DNA of 64,000 bases from Tetradesmus obliquus (Eukaryota > Chlorophyta > Chlorophyceae > Sphaeropleales > Scenedesmaceae). The position numbers were made by a program, and so were the translations under genes. Shown piece by piece: positions 25,274-35,714 of this stretch. The notes beneath the pieces were generated by a model. That model was given only the letters and a program-made list of their open reading frames with translations. It was not told where the DNA came from and did not search any database. The stretch spans positions 1,904,501 to 1,968,500 of the forward strand of contig CP126201.1 in NCBI GenBank assembly GCA_030272155.1. Reading direction: 5' to 3'. Each line of letters starts with the position of its first letter. The stretch's first letter is position 1.

Positions 25274-28200
25274 CAGGCGCTCCTACTAGCACAGCTCACG
25301 GCAGCAGCAGCAGCAGCAGCAGCCAGGGCCCACACCTGCAGTCTCTACGCATCGATTCAGTCTCCCTCCTGAGCCGCCAGCAAGTCTGCAGCACACTGCA
25401 ACCGCACCTCATCCCTACTGGCCTTACTCACCTCGCTACGCCCCTACCTGGCCAGAAACATGCAGCTGGGCAGGTGCTGTGCAATGCAGCAGCAAGCCAT
25501 GAGGGCTATGTGAGGGCGATTGCAGGGCTGCAGGATTTAAAGAGTTTGGTGCTGCTGGGGGCGTATGAGGGAGGCACGGCACTGCTGGGAGGCATGAGCC
25601 AGCTGAGTGAGCTGGTGGTGGGGGTGGGCGGTGCGCTGAGGTGAGCCGGCAGCAGCAGTATGTTGCTTTGTAGGTGGTTGGATTCGTTTATGCAGCAGTT
25701 GAGTGAGCTGGTGGTGGGGGTGGGCGGCGCACTGAGGTGAGGCGGCAGCAGCAGCATTCTGATTTATGTGTGTCTTGATTTGTATGTGCTTGGACCGTCT
25801 GTGCAGCAGCTGAGTGAGCTGGTGGTAGGCGTGGGTGGGGCGCTGGGGTGGGGCGCTGAGGTCAGGCGGCAGCAGCAGCAATTAACATTGTAAGTGTTTG
25901 GATTCGTTTATGCAGTAGTTGAGTGAGCTGGTGGTGGGACTGGGCGGCGCATTGAGTTGAGGCGGCAGCAGCTGTGGTTGCGTGTGTAGTTATGTGTGTG
26001 TTTTGTGATTGTGAGATGAACATGGACGCTTGCATGTGGGCACTTTGACAAATGCGCTGAAACTGATGTTTGGTCCTGCCAGATAATCCAGGGTCCTGTG
26101 CCACTGTATGTCCTTGGTTTGTCCTGCAGGGCGATCCAAGGGCTGATCGTGGATGAGGGCGACAGCGATGACGAGGACGCAGCAACCATACATCATACGT
26201 TGCATGTGCATAAATGGCACAACCCTAGTTTTAATGTGTATCTTGCAGGGTGATCCAGGGGCTGATGGTGGACGAGGGAGACAGCGACGATGAGGACGCG
26301 GCACCCATGCATCATATTTTGCATGTGCATGAGATTCGCAACCCTGGTGATGATGTGTAACTTGCAGGGTGATCCAGGGAGTGATGATGGATGATGGGGA
26401 CAGCGATGACGAGGACGCAGCACTCATCAGGTTGATGGACCCCTGGGGTTTGTGCCCTTGTGTTGCGCCCTGCCGGGCGATTACTAGTAGATAACATCCT
26501 GCTGTGTTGTGTAACTTGCAGGGTGATCCACGGACTGATGGTGGATGGTGAGGACGCAGATCTCATACATCATAAGATGCACATGCATAGCATTCACCGC
26601 AGGCCGCGACAGCAGGGGCAGCCTGTGCGTGCAGCAGGGTCGCAGCAGGAGTCCCCAGCAGCTACGCCACCCCTGTTGCATGAGAGCCAGAATGGTTTCA
26701 GGCCCAAGCGTAGCTGTGCGGATCATCAGCTGGTGCTCAGTGAAGTGTTGAGCGGGCGACAGGCAGAGGGCAAAGAATCATTCTTGTTGTTTGTTGACAC
26801 GTACAAGGCGTTCCCGACTGTTTGGCTTGATGGTTTGTTCCAGAAGCTGTGGGAGAAGGGTGTACGAGGCAAGATGTTCCGTGTGTTGTACAATCTATAT
26901 CAAGGATCCCGGCGTTTGGTTTCGCATGAGGGTGAGGTCACAGACAGCTTCAGTTGTGATCTTGGCCTACATGAAGGTGATGTGATCTCTCCTACATTGT
27001 ACCTGTTCTTCATTGATGACCTGCTGCAGGAAGTGCATGCCAGGCACCATGGTGTCACACTTCTCGGTCCCTGTGGTGCGCCAGCTACTTCAGTTGTGGC
27101 TGCCATGCAAGCTGATGACTTTGTTGCCGTATGTGACTCCCTGCAGGAAGCACAAGCAGTAGCTGCGACTGTTTACGCTTACAGTTGCAAGTGGCGCTTT
27201 CAATTGAACAGTCTAAAGTCTGCTGTTATGCATGTAGTCCCACAAAACATCCGCAGCCAGTTAACAGATTCTGGCATTGTGTGGAATGGCGTGCCCGTGC
27301 CCGTGGTCTCTGAGTATTGTTATCTGGGCTTATGGTTTAATACTGCATGCACATGGGACACACACATCTCCAAAATGTTGCAAAAGGCGGCACGTGTGTC
27401 TGCTAGCCTTATGCCGATTTGGAAAAGTCGGCGCATTAGTGCGGAGGTGAAGCGTATTGTGTTGCTTTCGTGTGTTCGACCAATCGTGGAGTATGGTGCT
27501 GAAGTTTGGTACCCTCCGCGGTCTGGTGGTCAGGTGTTGCTGGGCAAGATTGACAAGTTGCAGGTTGATATCATCAGGAGTGCTATGCGTTGTGGCAAAG
27601 AGAACCCAGTCGTACAGGGTTTGCTAGCTGAATGGGGTGTGAAGCCGCTGCACATGTGGCTACACCAGCGCACAATGGAGTATTACTTCATGGTACAGGG
27701 TATGCCTGTATCCAGATTGCCTAAGCAGGTTGTTTCTGCAGAATGGAGGGCCCAGGGCGGTGCTACGCTGCTAACCGGTTGGCAGAAGTATGTACACAGC
27801 CTTTTGTGCAAATATGGTGTGAATGTTGCAGTTGCATCCGGGTCAGCTAAGGAGTGCAAGAATCACATCAGGCGGCAGGTGGCATCCATCTACGCTGATG
27901 TGGCGGCTGATGCTGCCTGCAAGAAATCGACTTTTGGCACTTACGTCACTCACGTGAATAAAACTCATGTTGATTCTATGCGTTTCAAGGCACCTAGGCC
28001 AATTTTGTGTTCAGGTTGTCCTTCACGTGGTATCGAGCTCCTGATGCGAGTTCGTCTGCGCTGCTTGTGTGTGCATGCACGTACAAGCACATATGGTGGC
28101 CGTCGGGCCAATCCTACCACTGTCTGTCCTGCATGTGTCTCTGCTACTGAGACTTTGTCCCACTTTGTTTTGGAGTGTCCTGACACCTCTGATTTGAGGG

Positions 28201-30153
28201 AATCTATGTACGCACAGCTGCGAAGGCTGCCAGGTTGCGCTGAAAAACTGCGCACTTTATTGGCCATGACTGACCCCTCTGCCATGGTGTTGCGGTTTGT
28301 TTCTGACGATGTCTGGGGTGGATCTGGTGTTTGCAGGTTGGCTGCTCGGCTGATTGCTGACTACCTGCTTCTTGCCTGGAATCACAGGAATGTCTGCAAG
28401 CGGGATAATGAAATAGTGCTCCCTCCCCTTCCCCTTCGCCTGTTCTTTCAGCCGCTCCTGTGGGGCGCGGGGCCGATGGCGACGTTGCTATGGCTTAAAT
28501 GGTAACGATGATGATGATGCATAGCATTCACAACCCTACTTCTCGTGTGTGTCTTGCAGGGTGATCCAGGGCCTCATGGTGGATGAGGGGGACAGCGATG
28601 ACGAGGTCACAGCAATCATGCACTCACATGATGCATGTGCATTGCAAAATGATCAATTTCTTGTTGTGATTTGTATCTCGCAGGGTGATCCAGGGGCTGA
28701 TGGTGGATGACGGCGACAGTGATGATGAGGATGCGGCACTCGCCAAGCCGCTGCTGCGCTCGCGGCAGCTGCAGCGCCTGGCCCTCACAGGAGGCGACAG
28801 CATGTATGTGCCGGTGCGGCTGGATTGGTTGGCTGGGGCGCCACAACTGCAGCACCTGACGACGTGTGTCGTGCAATCTGGCCAGGTGGGTGCGGCGGGT
28901 GTTATGACGTGTGTTATGATAGCATGTACGTGCTGGTGTGGTTGAATTGGTTGGCTGGGGCGCCGCAACCGCAGCACTTGACAACGTGTGTCGTGCAGTC
29001 CGGCCGGGTGGGTGCGTCGGGTGTTATGACATGTGTTATGACAGCATGAATGTGCCGGTGCGGCTGAACTTGCTAGCTGGGGCGCCGCAACTGCAGCACC
29101 TCACGACTTGTGTCGTGCAGTCCGGCCAGGTGGGTATGTCAGTGTTATGACATGTGTTATGACAGCATGTACGTGCCGGTGTGGTTGGATTGGCTGGCTG
29201 GGGCGCCTCAACTACAGCACCTCACAACTTGCGTCGTGCAGTCCGGCCAGGTGGGTGCGTCGGGGTGTTATGACATGTGTTATGAAAATATGAATGTGCC
29301 GGTGCGGCTAGATTGGTTGGCTGGGGCGCTCCACCTGCAGCACTGTTGTTGGGTCGTGCAGTCTGGCATTGTGCAGTCTAGCAGGGTGGGTGTGTCATTG
29401 TTATGGCATGTGTTGTGACGGCTTGCATATGCTAGTGCAGCTGGGTTGGCTAGCTGTGGCACCTCAGCTGCAGCACTTGACGACATGTGCCCTGCATCTG
29501 GCCAGGTGGGAACGGCAGTTGTCGCAACACGTTGTAGTCAAGGTTATGTGCTGCATACAGCAGTGAGTGTGGAGGATGAGATACAGCATTTACAGCGACG
29601 AGTTTGGGTCCTGCTGTGCACCGCTGTCAACTGTCGGCGCAATGAGCGGATCAAAGCATCCTGCGTGCACCTGCCTCCATCCCGCAGACGATCGCCGCAG
29701 CTGCTGCCGGTCAGCTGCGCAGCCTGGCCTGTCGCCTGATGCTGGCTCCCTCAGCCGAGCTGCTGGCCCAGGTGGCAGCTGCAGGCCAGCAGCTGACAAG
29801 CCTCACACTCAGCAGAGCAGGTGAGCAACAAGCGCACCAACTGGCTTGTTGGCTGTAAGATCTAGTGCTGTTTCTTGACAGCGTGCCACATCCCAGGCAG
29901 CCACTGCGTATGAAAAACAGTAGTAAAATGCAACCGTCGACATCATTGTTGCCGCCTCCGTCTTTTGCTGCCTCTTTATGCGTGTTGCAACCAGATCCGG
30001 ACGGCCTTACTCGGCGGCGCCCCTCCCGCCTGCAGCGCCCTTCCTTGACACTGCAGCCGCACCTGCCTCACTTCAGCCAGCTGCAGCGCCTCAGCCTGGC
30101 CTCGGGCGCAGAGCGGCTGCTGTTCACGCTGCATCAGGCGGTTTATGCTGCTG

Positions 30154-30196
<43 letters not shown>

Positions 30197-31320
30197 GTCT
30201 TGCACCTGTTTTTTCAACAATCAACATCATTGTTGCCGCCTCCGCCTTTTGCTGCCTTTTGATGCGTGTTGCAACCAGATCCGGACGGCCTCACTCGGCG
30301 GCGCCCCTCCCGCCTGCAGCGCCCTTCCTTGACACTGCAGCCGCACCTGCCTCACTTCAGCCAGCTGCAGCGCCTCAGCCTGGCCTCAGGCGCAGAGCGG
30401 CTGCTGTTCACGCTGCAGGACCCCGCTGCTGCCTGGGCAGCTATGCCGCAGCTGAAGCAGCTGCGGCTGCAGGGGGTGGGCCTGGGATACGGCACTGACA
30501 GCAAGCCACTCTCAGGCAGGCAGGTGAGATTGTTATGTGCGTGGTACAGATGTTTCTGTTGCTGTTTTCGTTGCCATTTTCATTTGTTGTGCCGGACTGC
30601 AGTGGCCGCAGGTGCTGCGGCTGCAGGGGGTGGGGTTGGGATATGGCACCAATAGCAAGGCGCTGCCCAGCAGACAGGTGAGCACACCAACAGCAACCTG
30701 TGCTGTTTTTGTATTGGTGATGTTCTTGTGGCGGTGATGGAGCTGTGGTTGCTGGGTTTGCAGCGGTCTGAGGCTGCTGATATGCTATGGTGCTTGTTTG
30801 AGTTGGATGGCCACACGCCTGGCAGCTGCGGCTGCAGGGGGTGGAGCTGGGCTACGGCACTGACAGCAAGCCGCAACCTGGCAGGCAGGTGAGAAGGCTA
30901 TGGCTTCACATTGAACCATGTCGGTTGGTATCAATCGTGGTATGTATTGGCCTCGGCAGCCATGCCCCAGCTACGGGGGCTGCGGCTGCAGGGGGTGGGG
31001 TAGGCTATGGCAGCAACAGCAAGCCACTCTCAGGCAGGCAGGTGAGCTTGTGGTGTGTGTGGTACTGATATTTTCGTTGTTGTTGCCATTTTCAGTTGTT
31101 GTGCCGGACTGCAGTGGCCGCAGGTGCTGCCGCTGCAGGGGGTGGGGCTGGGGTATGGCAGCGACAGCAAGCCGCTGCATTTCAGGCAGGTGACGGAGCA
31201 CGTGTCCGTGGTGTGAACTGGTTTAGTTTGTGACAACCTTCGCCAGCTGTGACTCTGCTGTGCCTCTTTTGCAGGTGGCGCTGGAGGTGCGGGGTGCCGC
31301 ACACCTGGCAGTCGCATTAA

Positions 31321-31361
<41 letters not shown>

Positions 31362-32398
31362 TGCAGGTGGCGCTGCAGGTGCGAGGTGACACACGCCTAG
31401 AGGTCCCGCTAGACTCAGGAAGTGCCACAGTGTCAGGCGTCATGCACCGGCTGACCCACATGGATCTGACAAGCAAGTTTGAAGAGGAACTGACAGTCAT
31501 TTGGCTGCAGGACTTGCCTCAGGGCTTGCAGCAGCTACAGCTCAGCCGCTACGCTGTGGTGCTGCCTTGTCAGCAGCAGCAGCAGCAGCAGCAGCAATGC
31601 ATGCTGCCGGATGTTGGCAAGTGCAGCGCGAGTGGCAGCAGCAGCGGCGTTGGCATGTTCGATTGTTTAGAGGGCCTGTCATTGCTGGATTGCTGTGTGC
31701 TTGGAGTGACACAGGAGCTGACGCCTAACCAGCAGCAGCAGCAGCAGCAGCACAGCAGTAGTTCCTCAAGTCACATCAACAGCAGCAGCAGCAGTACTGG
31801 CAGTAGGCATAGCTGTGTGTGTGGATCAGCACTTCCTGCAGTGGTGTGGCCGCTGCCTACATACCACCTGCTGCAGCTGATTGCTCCAGGCTGCTTAGTA
31901 GACCTCGAGCTTCAGGTGCCATTTTTTGAGGGCGATGTTGCGCTTATTTGCAGTCAGTGGGGTTCGAACCTGCAACGGCTGCACCTGCAGGCAGCAGCAT
32001 GGTTTGCAGCGGGCTCTGAGCAGCAGGTAGCATGGGGCATTGCAGCAGCACTTGCTGCTGCTGCTGAGTGTGGGCAGCTTCGGCAGCTGAGGGATCTGGC
32101 ACTAGACTTCACAGAGTTGCAGCTGCCAGACAATGAGCTGCAGCTGCTGGCAGCAGTCAATGCTTCTACTGCTACTGCTGCTGCTGCTGGTGGTGGTGGT
32201 GGTGGTACGAGTTGCACGCCCAGTGCCAAGTGTGGCAGTTTGGATGCACTGGGGATCGGCATGTTGAGGGTGTGCTGTGGCTTCAGGAGCTTGAAGCACT
32301 TGAAGCTTGCTGTGGACTTGCAGCACTGCAGAGTCACCCTGGGCAGCAGCAGCGGCGATGCATATGACACACATGACAGCTGGCAAGCACCAGGTGGC

Positions 32399-32433
<35 letters not shown>

Positions 32434-32752
32434 AGTCGCACGTGCTGGCCCCAGGTCACAAGCGCACGCTGAAGCACCACAAGGCCCCAGCAGCAGCAGC
32501 AGCAGCGCGCTGTGCAGCTGCAGTGGTGTGTGGGACCTGGCAGGTCTGCAGCATCTGCGTGTGCTTGATGTGCTGCTGAGAGTGCCGCCGCTGTCAGTGC
32601 TGGGTGACTTGGGTCCTGGTGTGTTAGGGTGCTGCAGGGGCTGCGGGGGTGGGGTGGGTTTAGAAGCTGTGCAGCTGTTTTTGAAGCATGGGCTGCCTCA
32701 AGGCTTGCCCACATGTGAGGTGCACTATGAGGAGGTTTCAAAGTCGTTCTGA
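23354..32752 (+). CDS. F-box / leucine-rich-repeat-like protein
   Basis: Nine exons join in phase: 23354-23398, 23647-23958, 24298-24353, 24820-24925, 25219-25640, 28684-28885, 29688-29820, 30279-30523 and 31367-32752, giving 968 residues. The start MAGSAWESLPAALLQ plus exon 2 AISSYLPWNDIL and SRLTCSHW form a typical F-box (about residues 5-45), which binds Skp1 in SCF ubiquitin ligases. Later exons hold irregular leucine-rich segments such as LRKLRHVRALRI, LQDLKSLVLLG, LQRLALTG, APQLQHLTTCV, FSQLQRLSLASG and MPQLKQLRLQGVGLGYG, suggesting a substrate-binding solenoid. Poly-Gln and poly-Ser tracts interrupt them. The introns are packed with copies of exon ends, and intron 5 contains a LINE. 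The function as an SCF receptor is inferred; no substrate is suggested. A TGTAA motif, the usual green-algal poly(A) signal, occurs at 33357-33361. Confidence 0.85.
24480..24545 (+). repeat. Copy of the end of F-box gene exon 3
   Basis: A diverged copy of the 3' half of exon 24298-24353 with its GTGAGT donor lies downstream of it. Confidence 0.85.
24983..25070 (+). repeat. Copy of the end of F-box gene exon 4
   Basis: A copy of the 3' part of exon 24820-24925 (encoding RIKSPVSWSLDDIWQQ) and the following intron bases lies in the next intron. Confidence 0.9.
25692..25962 (+). repeat. Three copies of the end of F-box gene exon 5
   Basis: Three copies of the last 45-50 bases of exon 25219-25640 (encoding LSELVVGVGGALR) with donor-side intron sequence lie in tandem at 25692, 25803 and 25913. 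Confidence 0.93.
26583..26597. repeat. LINE target-site duplication, left copy
   Basis: A 15-base direct repeat identical to 28517-28531 flanks the LINE. Confidence 0.95.
26598..28505 (+). CDS. LINE reverse transcriptase, N-terminally truncated
   Basis: The open frame starts inside the truncated element near the block NGFRPKRSCADHQ and runs about 600 residues to the stop at 28503-28505. It retains motif A (FVDTYKAFPTVW), the block GDVISPTLYLFFIDDLL, the catalytic motif as QADDF instead of the usual Y/FADD, the thumb (YLGLWFN) and a C-terminal CX2CX8HX4C zinc finger (CPACV to HFVLEC). The finger is typical of LINEs that have no RNase H domain. The frame is open upstream of the insertion by chance. 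No start codon of its own can be assigned. Confidence 0.88.
   Translation, partial: RRPRQQGQPVRAAGSQQESPAATPPLLHESQNGFRPKRSCADHQLVLSEVLSGRQAEGKESFLLFVDTYKAFPTVWLDGLFQKLWEKGVRGKMFRVLYNLYQGSRRLVSHEGEVTDSFSCDLGLHEGDVISPTLYLFFIDDLLQEVHARHHGVTLLGPCGAPATSVVAAMQADDFVAVCDSLQEAQAVAATVYAYSCKWRFQLNSLKSAVMHVVPQNIRSQLTDSGIVWNGVPVPVVSEYCYLGLWFNTACTWDTHISKMLQKAARVSASLMPIWKSRRISAEVKRIVLLSCVRPIVEYGAEVWYPPRSGGQVLLGKIDKLQVDIIRSAMRCGKENPVVQGLLAEWGVKPLHMWLHQRTMEYYFMVQGMPVSRLPKQVVSAEWRAQGGATLLTGWQKYVHSLLCKYGVNVAVASGSAKECKNHIRRQVASIYADVAADAACKKSTFGTYVTHVNKTHVDSMRFKAPRPILCSGCPSRGIELLMRVRLRCLCVHARTSTYGGRRANPTTVCPACVSATETLSHFVLECPDTSDLRESMYAQLRRLPGCAEKLRTLLAMTDPSAMVLRFVSDDVWGGSGVCRLAARLIADYLLLAWNHRNVCKRDNEIVLPPLPLRLFFQPLLWGAGPMATLLWLKW
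26598..28516 (+). mobile_element. 5'-truncated LINE (non-LTR retrotransposon)
   Basis: The insert is bounded by a perfect 15-base target duplication, ATGCATAGCATTCAC, at 26583-26597 and 28517-28531. It contains an open reverse-transcriptase frame in gene orientation and ends in a short (ATG)n tail, a 3' end typical of some LINE clades. The endonuclease domain and the start of the reverse transcriptase are missing, so this copy is 5'-truncated and non-autonomous. The perfect duplication and open frame point to a recent insertion. Clade is not settled. Confidence 0.93.
28517..28531. repeat. LINE target-site duplication, right copy
   Basis: A 15-base direct repeat identical to 26583-26597, directly after the (ATG)n tail. 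Confidence 0.95.
28886..29505 (+). repeat. Five copies of the end of F-box gene exon 6
   Basis: Copies of the last 75-80 bases of exon 28684-28885 (encoding VRLDWLAGAPQLQHLTTCVV) end at about 29008, 29129, 29250, 29384 and 29505; the real exon ends at 28885. The period is 121-123 bp, with one unit of 134. The donor GTGGGT is kept in most. Confidence 0.95.
29992..30136 (+). repeat. Copy of the start of F-box gene exon 8
   Basis: About 140 bases nearly identical to the first 60% of exon 30279-30523 (encoding DPDGLTRRRPSRLQRPSL and following) lie upstream of it. High identity suggests a recent event. A (CTG)n run follows. Confidence 0.93.
30598..31195 (+). repeat. Four copies of the end of F-box gene exon 8
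   Basis: Copies of the last 60-80 bases of exon 30279-30523 (encoding LRLQGVGLGYGTDSKPLSGRQ) end at about 30677, 30888, 31041 and 31189. GT follows each copied end. Confidence 0.93.
31276..31315 (+). repeat. Copy of the start of F-box gene last exon
   Basis: The acceptor and first 30-40 bases of exon 31367-32752 (encoding VALQVRGDTRLEV) are repeated just upstream, separated from the real exon by a (CTG)n run. Confidence 0.9.
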
Positions 32753-33589
32753 GCCTCATGTGTGAAGATGTCATCGTTCATACAGTTCGTAAGATCGTAG
32801 CATCAGTGGTGTGGATGCGGAGCCGCGTGGATCAAGGGGCTTTCAGCATGGAAGTTGAGTTGTGGGATGATGATCATGCTGTGCAAGGGCATGACACAGG
32901 TCAGTTTGTGAGCTCTGTACACACACTCGGTGGCAGTCTGATCAATGAGCCGACATGGGCACAGTGTCTTGTCTTACTTTTGTTTCAGTGTTTTGTCTGA
33001 CGTCGTGAAGGGTATGAGAAGCGCAGGAAAACATGTGCGACCCCACAGCAGTTGATTCGTGATGGGAGCCGCTGTGGCCTGGTCATTGCGGGCGCAGTGC
33101 ATCTGCATGTGCACTTGCATGGCCGGCGGCTGCAGCCAGCTGATGCACGTGCATGTGCCTGGAGGTGCAGCTGCTGTTTTGCAGCATATGCATAGTGCAT
33201 GCATGGCGCGTCCTGGGACAGCATCAGCTTGCACGCTTCAGCCTTGGTGACATTGGACAGCATCAGATTGCATGGGTAACTGCAGTATTGTGTACTTCGA
33301 AGTACGAATTCGTGCAAAGGTGCAGGGTGCTGACGCACACATTTCTTGGCATGTTCTGTAACTTGTCATGTGGTGTAAACTTGGAACTGTCCAAACAAGA
33401 GCTTCGATGTCCAGGCAACACAGCCACAGACCAATGATCATCTCTCATGTACCCTTCAAGCAAGAGCCAGCTTAAGGAAGCGCTGCTGCCAACCAGTGGC
33501 ACATGCACATTGCCTAGCTGTACATTCCCTGCAGGCTATATCAGCGCACTGATATGGCACATCGGCACATATTTAGCATGCACATGCTA
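32753..33589. other. 3' flank of F-box gene, no gene recognised
   Basis: No supported coding exon. A TGTAA poly(A)-type motif lies at 33357-33361. Confidence 0.45.
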
Positions 33590-33905
33590 CACTGGTGCGG
33601 GCACACGTCAGTCCATCAGCTCCATCTGCTGCTCCAGGCCCCTGTTATCATCATCATCCAACAGCGTTATAACAGGCGCAGCAGCAGCAGCCGGCCCCTG
33701 CTGTGCACGCGCTGCAGGCTTCCCAGCTGCAAGCTTTGGCAAGCACAGCCGCTGCCAGCTGTGCAGCACTCCTGCCACTGTCACCTCCGCTTCCACCCCC
33801 ACTGCCAGACACAGCTGCTGCACCACAGCCGCCGCCATTGCTGCCGGCGTGCTGCATGGCAGGCAGTGCACCAGCAGCAATGAACTCCTGCTGCCGCTGA
33901 AACAC
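33590..33905 (-). pseudogene. Detached copy of the RMI1 3' end
   Basis: About 315 bases match the last coding part of the RMI1 gene (36564-36885) and a little of its 3' flank. The copy still encodes QQEFIAAGALPA and the acidic end VITLLDDDD to MELMD. It lies 2.7 kb downstream of the gene in transcription order, with a coiled-coil gene between. There is no sign of a promoter or upstream exons, so it is probably a dead duplicate. Confidence 0.82.
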
Positions 33906-34170
33906 ACTGTCTTGACTGCTGGCGGCCCGAAGAGCGGGCCACGCGACTTTCCGGCACTCATTCTGCTGCCGACATCACCACAGGTACATGTGTATGTAGG
34001 TGCTGATGTGTACCAGCGGCCGGTACAACTGCGTCCACCGGCGGATGGTCACACGCCGCAGTGCAGCTCAGCGCCTACATGTACACGTACCTGTCATGAT
34101 TGTGGGGGCAGTTGTAGCCTCGCAGGCAATTCTTGCAGAGGTTCTCTGCTTGAGTGACACCCACGCGCCT

Positions 34171-35714
34171 CTAATTCTCATTCTGCTGCTGCCCTTGCCG
34201 CAACCGAGCCCGCTTTTCTTCCAATTGACGCACCAGCTGTCATGCTGTTCCTGCGCTTCCTGCAGCTGTTGCTGCAGCCTCCCCTGCTCCTCCTCTGCCA
34301 TGCGCCGCTCCCATTCCAGCTTGTCACGCTGTTCTTGCTCCTCATGCAGCTGTTGTCGCAGCCTGTGTTGCTCCTGTTCCAGCTGACACATCAGCTCAGC
34401 ATGCTGTTGCTGCGCTTCCTGCAGCTGCCTTTGCAGCCGCTCCCGCTCCTCGTCTGCCAAACGCCGCTCCTGTTCCAGCTTGTCACGTTGCTGCTGCACT
34501 TCCTGCAGCTTCCTTTGCAGCCCTTTGCGCTGTTGCTCCTGCTGACACACCAGCTCGTCATGCTGTTGCTGCGCTTCCTGCAACCTCTCCCGCTCCTGCT
34601 CCCGCTGATACTCCAGCCTGTCGCACTGCTCCTGCGCTTCCTGCAGCTGCTGTTGCAGCCCCTCACGCTCTCTTTCTGCCAGGCGGCGCTCCCCCATTAC
34701 AGCAACTGCCGTGTCTCGCCTCTCCCGCTGCGCTGCTGCCAAGGCTGCTTCAGCCTTGCTCACAATGTCAAGCACGCAGCGGTCCCAGCCGTCACTATCG
34801 CTCGCGAGGTTGTTAACAGCTGCTGCGATTGTCTGCTGAGGCAGGGGCAGCTGCGCAGCCATCCTGTTAAATGCGTGCAGGGCGTTGGTACCGGCAAACT
34901 GCAGCAGCACAGCAGAAAAGATTACACAGTGTTGAGCTACACGCAAGCTGTGCCTCAGCCTCATGTATGGTCCTTGCTTGTTATTGTGCAGTTGTGTTGT
35001 AAACTAGTGCATTACCTCACGATGCATGCTCCATCCAACCAGGAGTGTTGTGAGTGTTGTGAGTGTTGTGAGTGTTGTTGAACTCCCACGGGCTAAGAGC
35101 TCTCACCTCGCATGCTGCTGCTACAGCACCTTCGTCAACGCAATGAATGCCATCGGCAGTCACGCCATCACTGCCGTCATCATTGCCGTCACCAGTGACG
35201 TATTGTCGTCATCTGTGCCGGCATCAGTAGATGATGATGCTGCCAAACTGCTGCCTGCAGCCAAGCTGTCTATCTTTGCTTTGAGGCCTGCAAGGGCCCT
35301 CAATGCTGCAGCAGCTAGCTCAACTCCGGCTGCTGCTTCCGGCAAGGTCCCCACCACACTGCCCACGTTAACCACCATGCCTGTATTGTTAGCTGAATGT
35401 AAAACAGACAGCTGCTCAGTTGGCTGCATGAGACTGTTTCCTGCAAGTGCAGCCGCATCTGCTGCTGTGCCACTTAATGCGTCACCACTGCCAGCTGGAG
35501 CCGGGGTTGGTTGTAAGGCGGAAAGCTGCTCAGTTGACTGCTGCTTTGCTTGCACCGCGCTTTGATCGGCAGCCGCAGCAGCCGCAGCAGGCGCCAACGC
35601 CGCTGGACTGGTTGTCTGTGCTGTGTAGCATGCTGGCACAGCAGCAGCTGCGGTACTGCGATGTGCAGCAAGAGGCGACGTAGACTTCTGCTGTGTTGCA
35701 AGCATGCAGCCCAT
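34171..35714 (-). CDS. Coiled-coil protein, gene model uncertain
   Basis: The well-supported part is an exon from 34898 (after a CTGCAG acceptor) to about 34171. It begins FAGTNALHAFNRMAAQLPLP, then a long Gln/Glu/Arg/Leu coiled coil of about 180 residues with a 58-residue internal repeat (LQEAQQQHDELVCQ, QQRDKLEQERRLADEE). Near 34217 the repeat pattern loses one base, so the current frame runs to a different end at 34068 while the coiled-coil frame would stop at 34171. An upstream Ala/Ser-rich open frame (35714-35160), starting MGCMLATQQKSTSP and ending near DDDNTSL, is a plausible 5' exon. The exact join is not resolved. No function is suggested. Confidence 0.5.
35042..35080. repeat. Nine-base minisatellite
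   Basis: GAGTGTTGT is repeated four times in tandem. Confidence 0.9.

Larger units (their letters stand above)
26130..28683 (+). repeat. Five copies of the start of F-box gene exon 6
   Basis: Copies of the first 50 bases of exon 28684-28885 (encoding VIQGLMVDEGDSDDEDAA), each preceded by a CTTGCAG-like acceptor, begin at 26130, 26249, 26368, 26522 and 28560; the real exon follows at 28684. Spacing is 119, 119, 154, 104 (after removing the LINE and one target duplication) and 124 bp. The LINE interrupts the fourth unit. Confidence 0.95.

Noticed and set aside
31948-31975. GGTTCGAACC resembling a tRNA B box
   Set aside because: It lies in the coding frame of the last F-box gene exon and no tRNA structure surrounds it.
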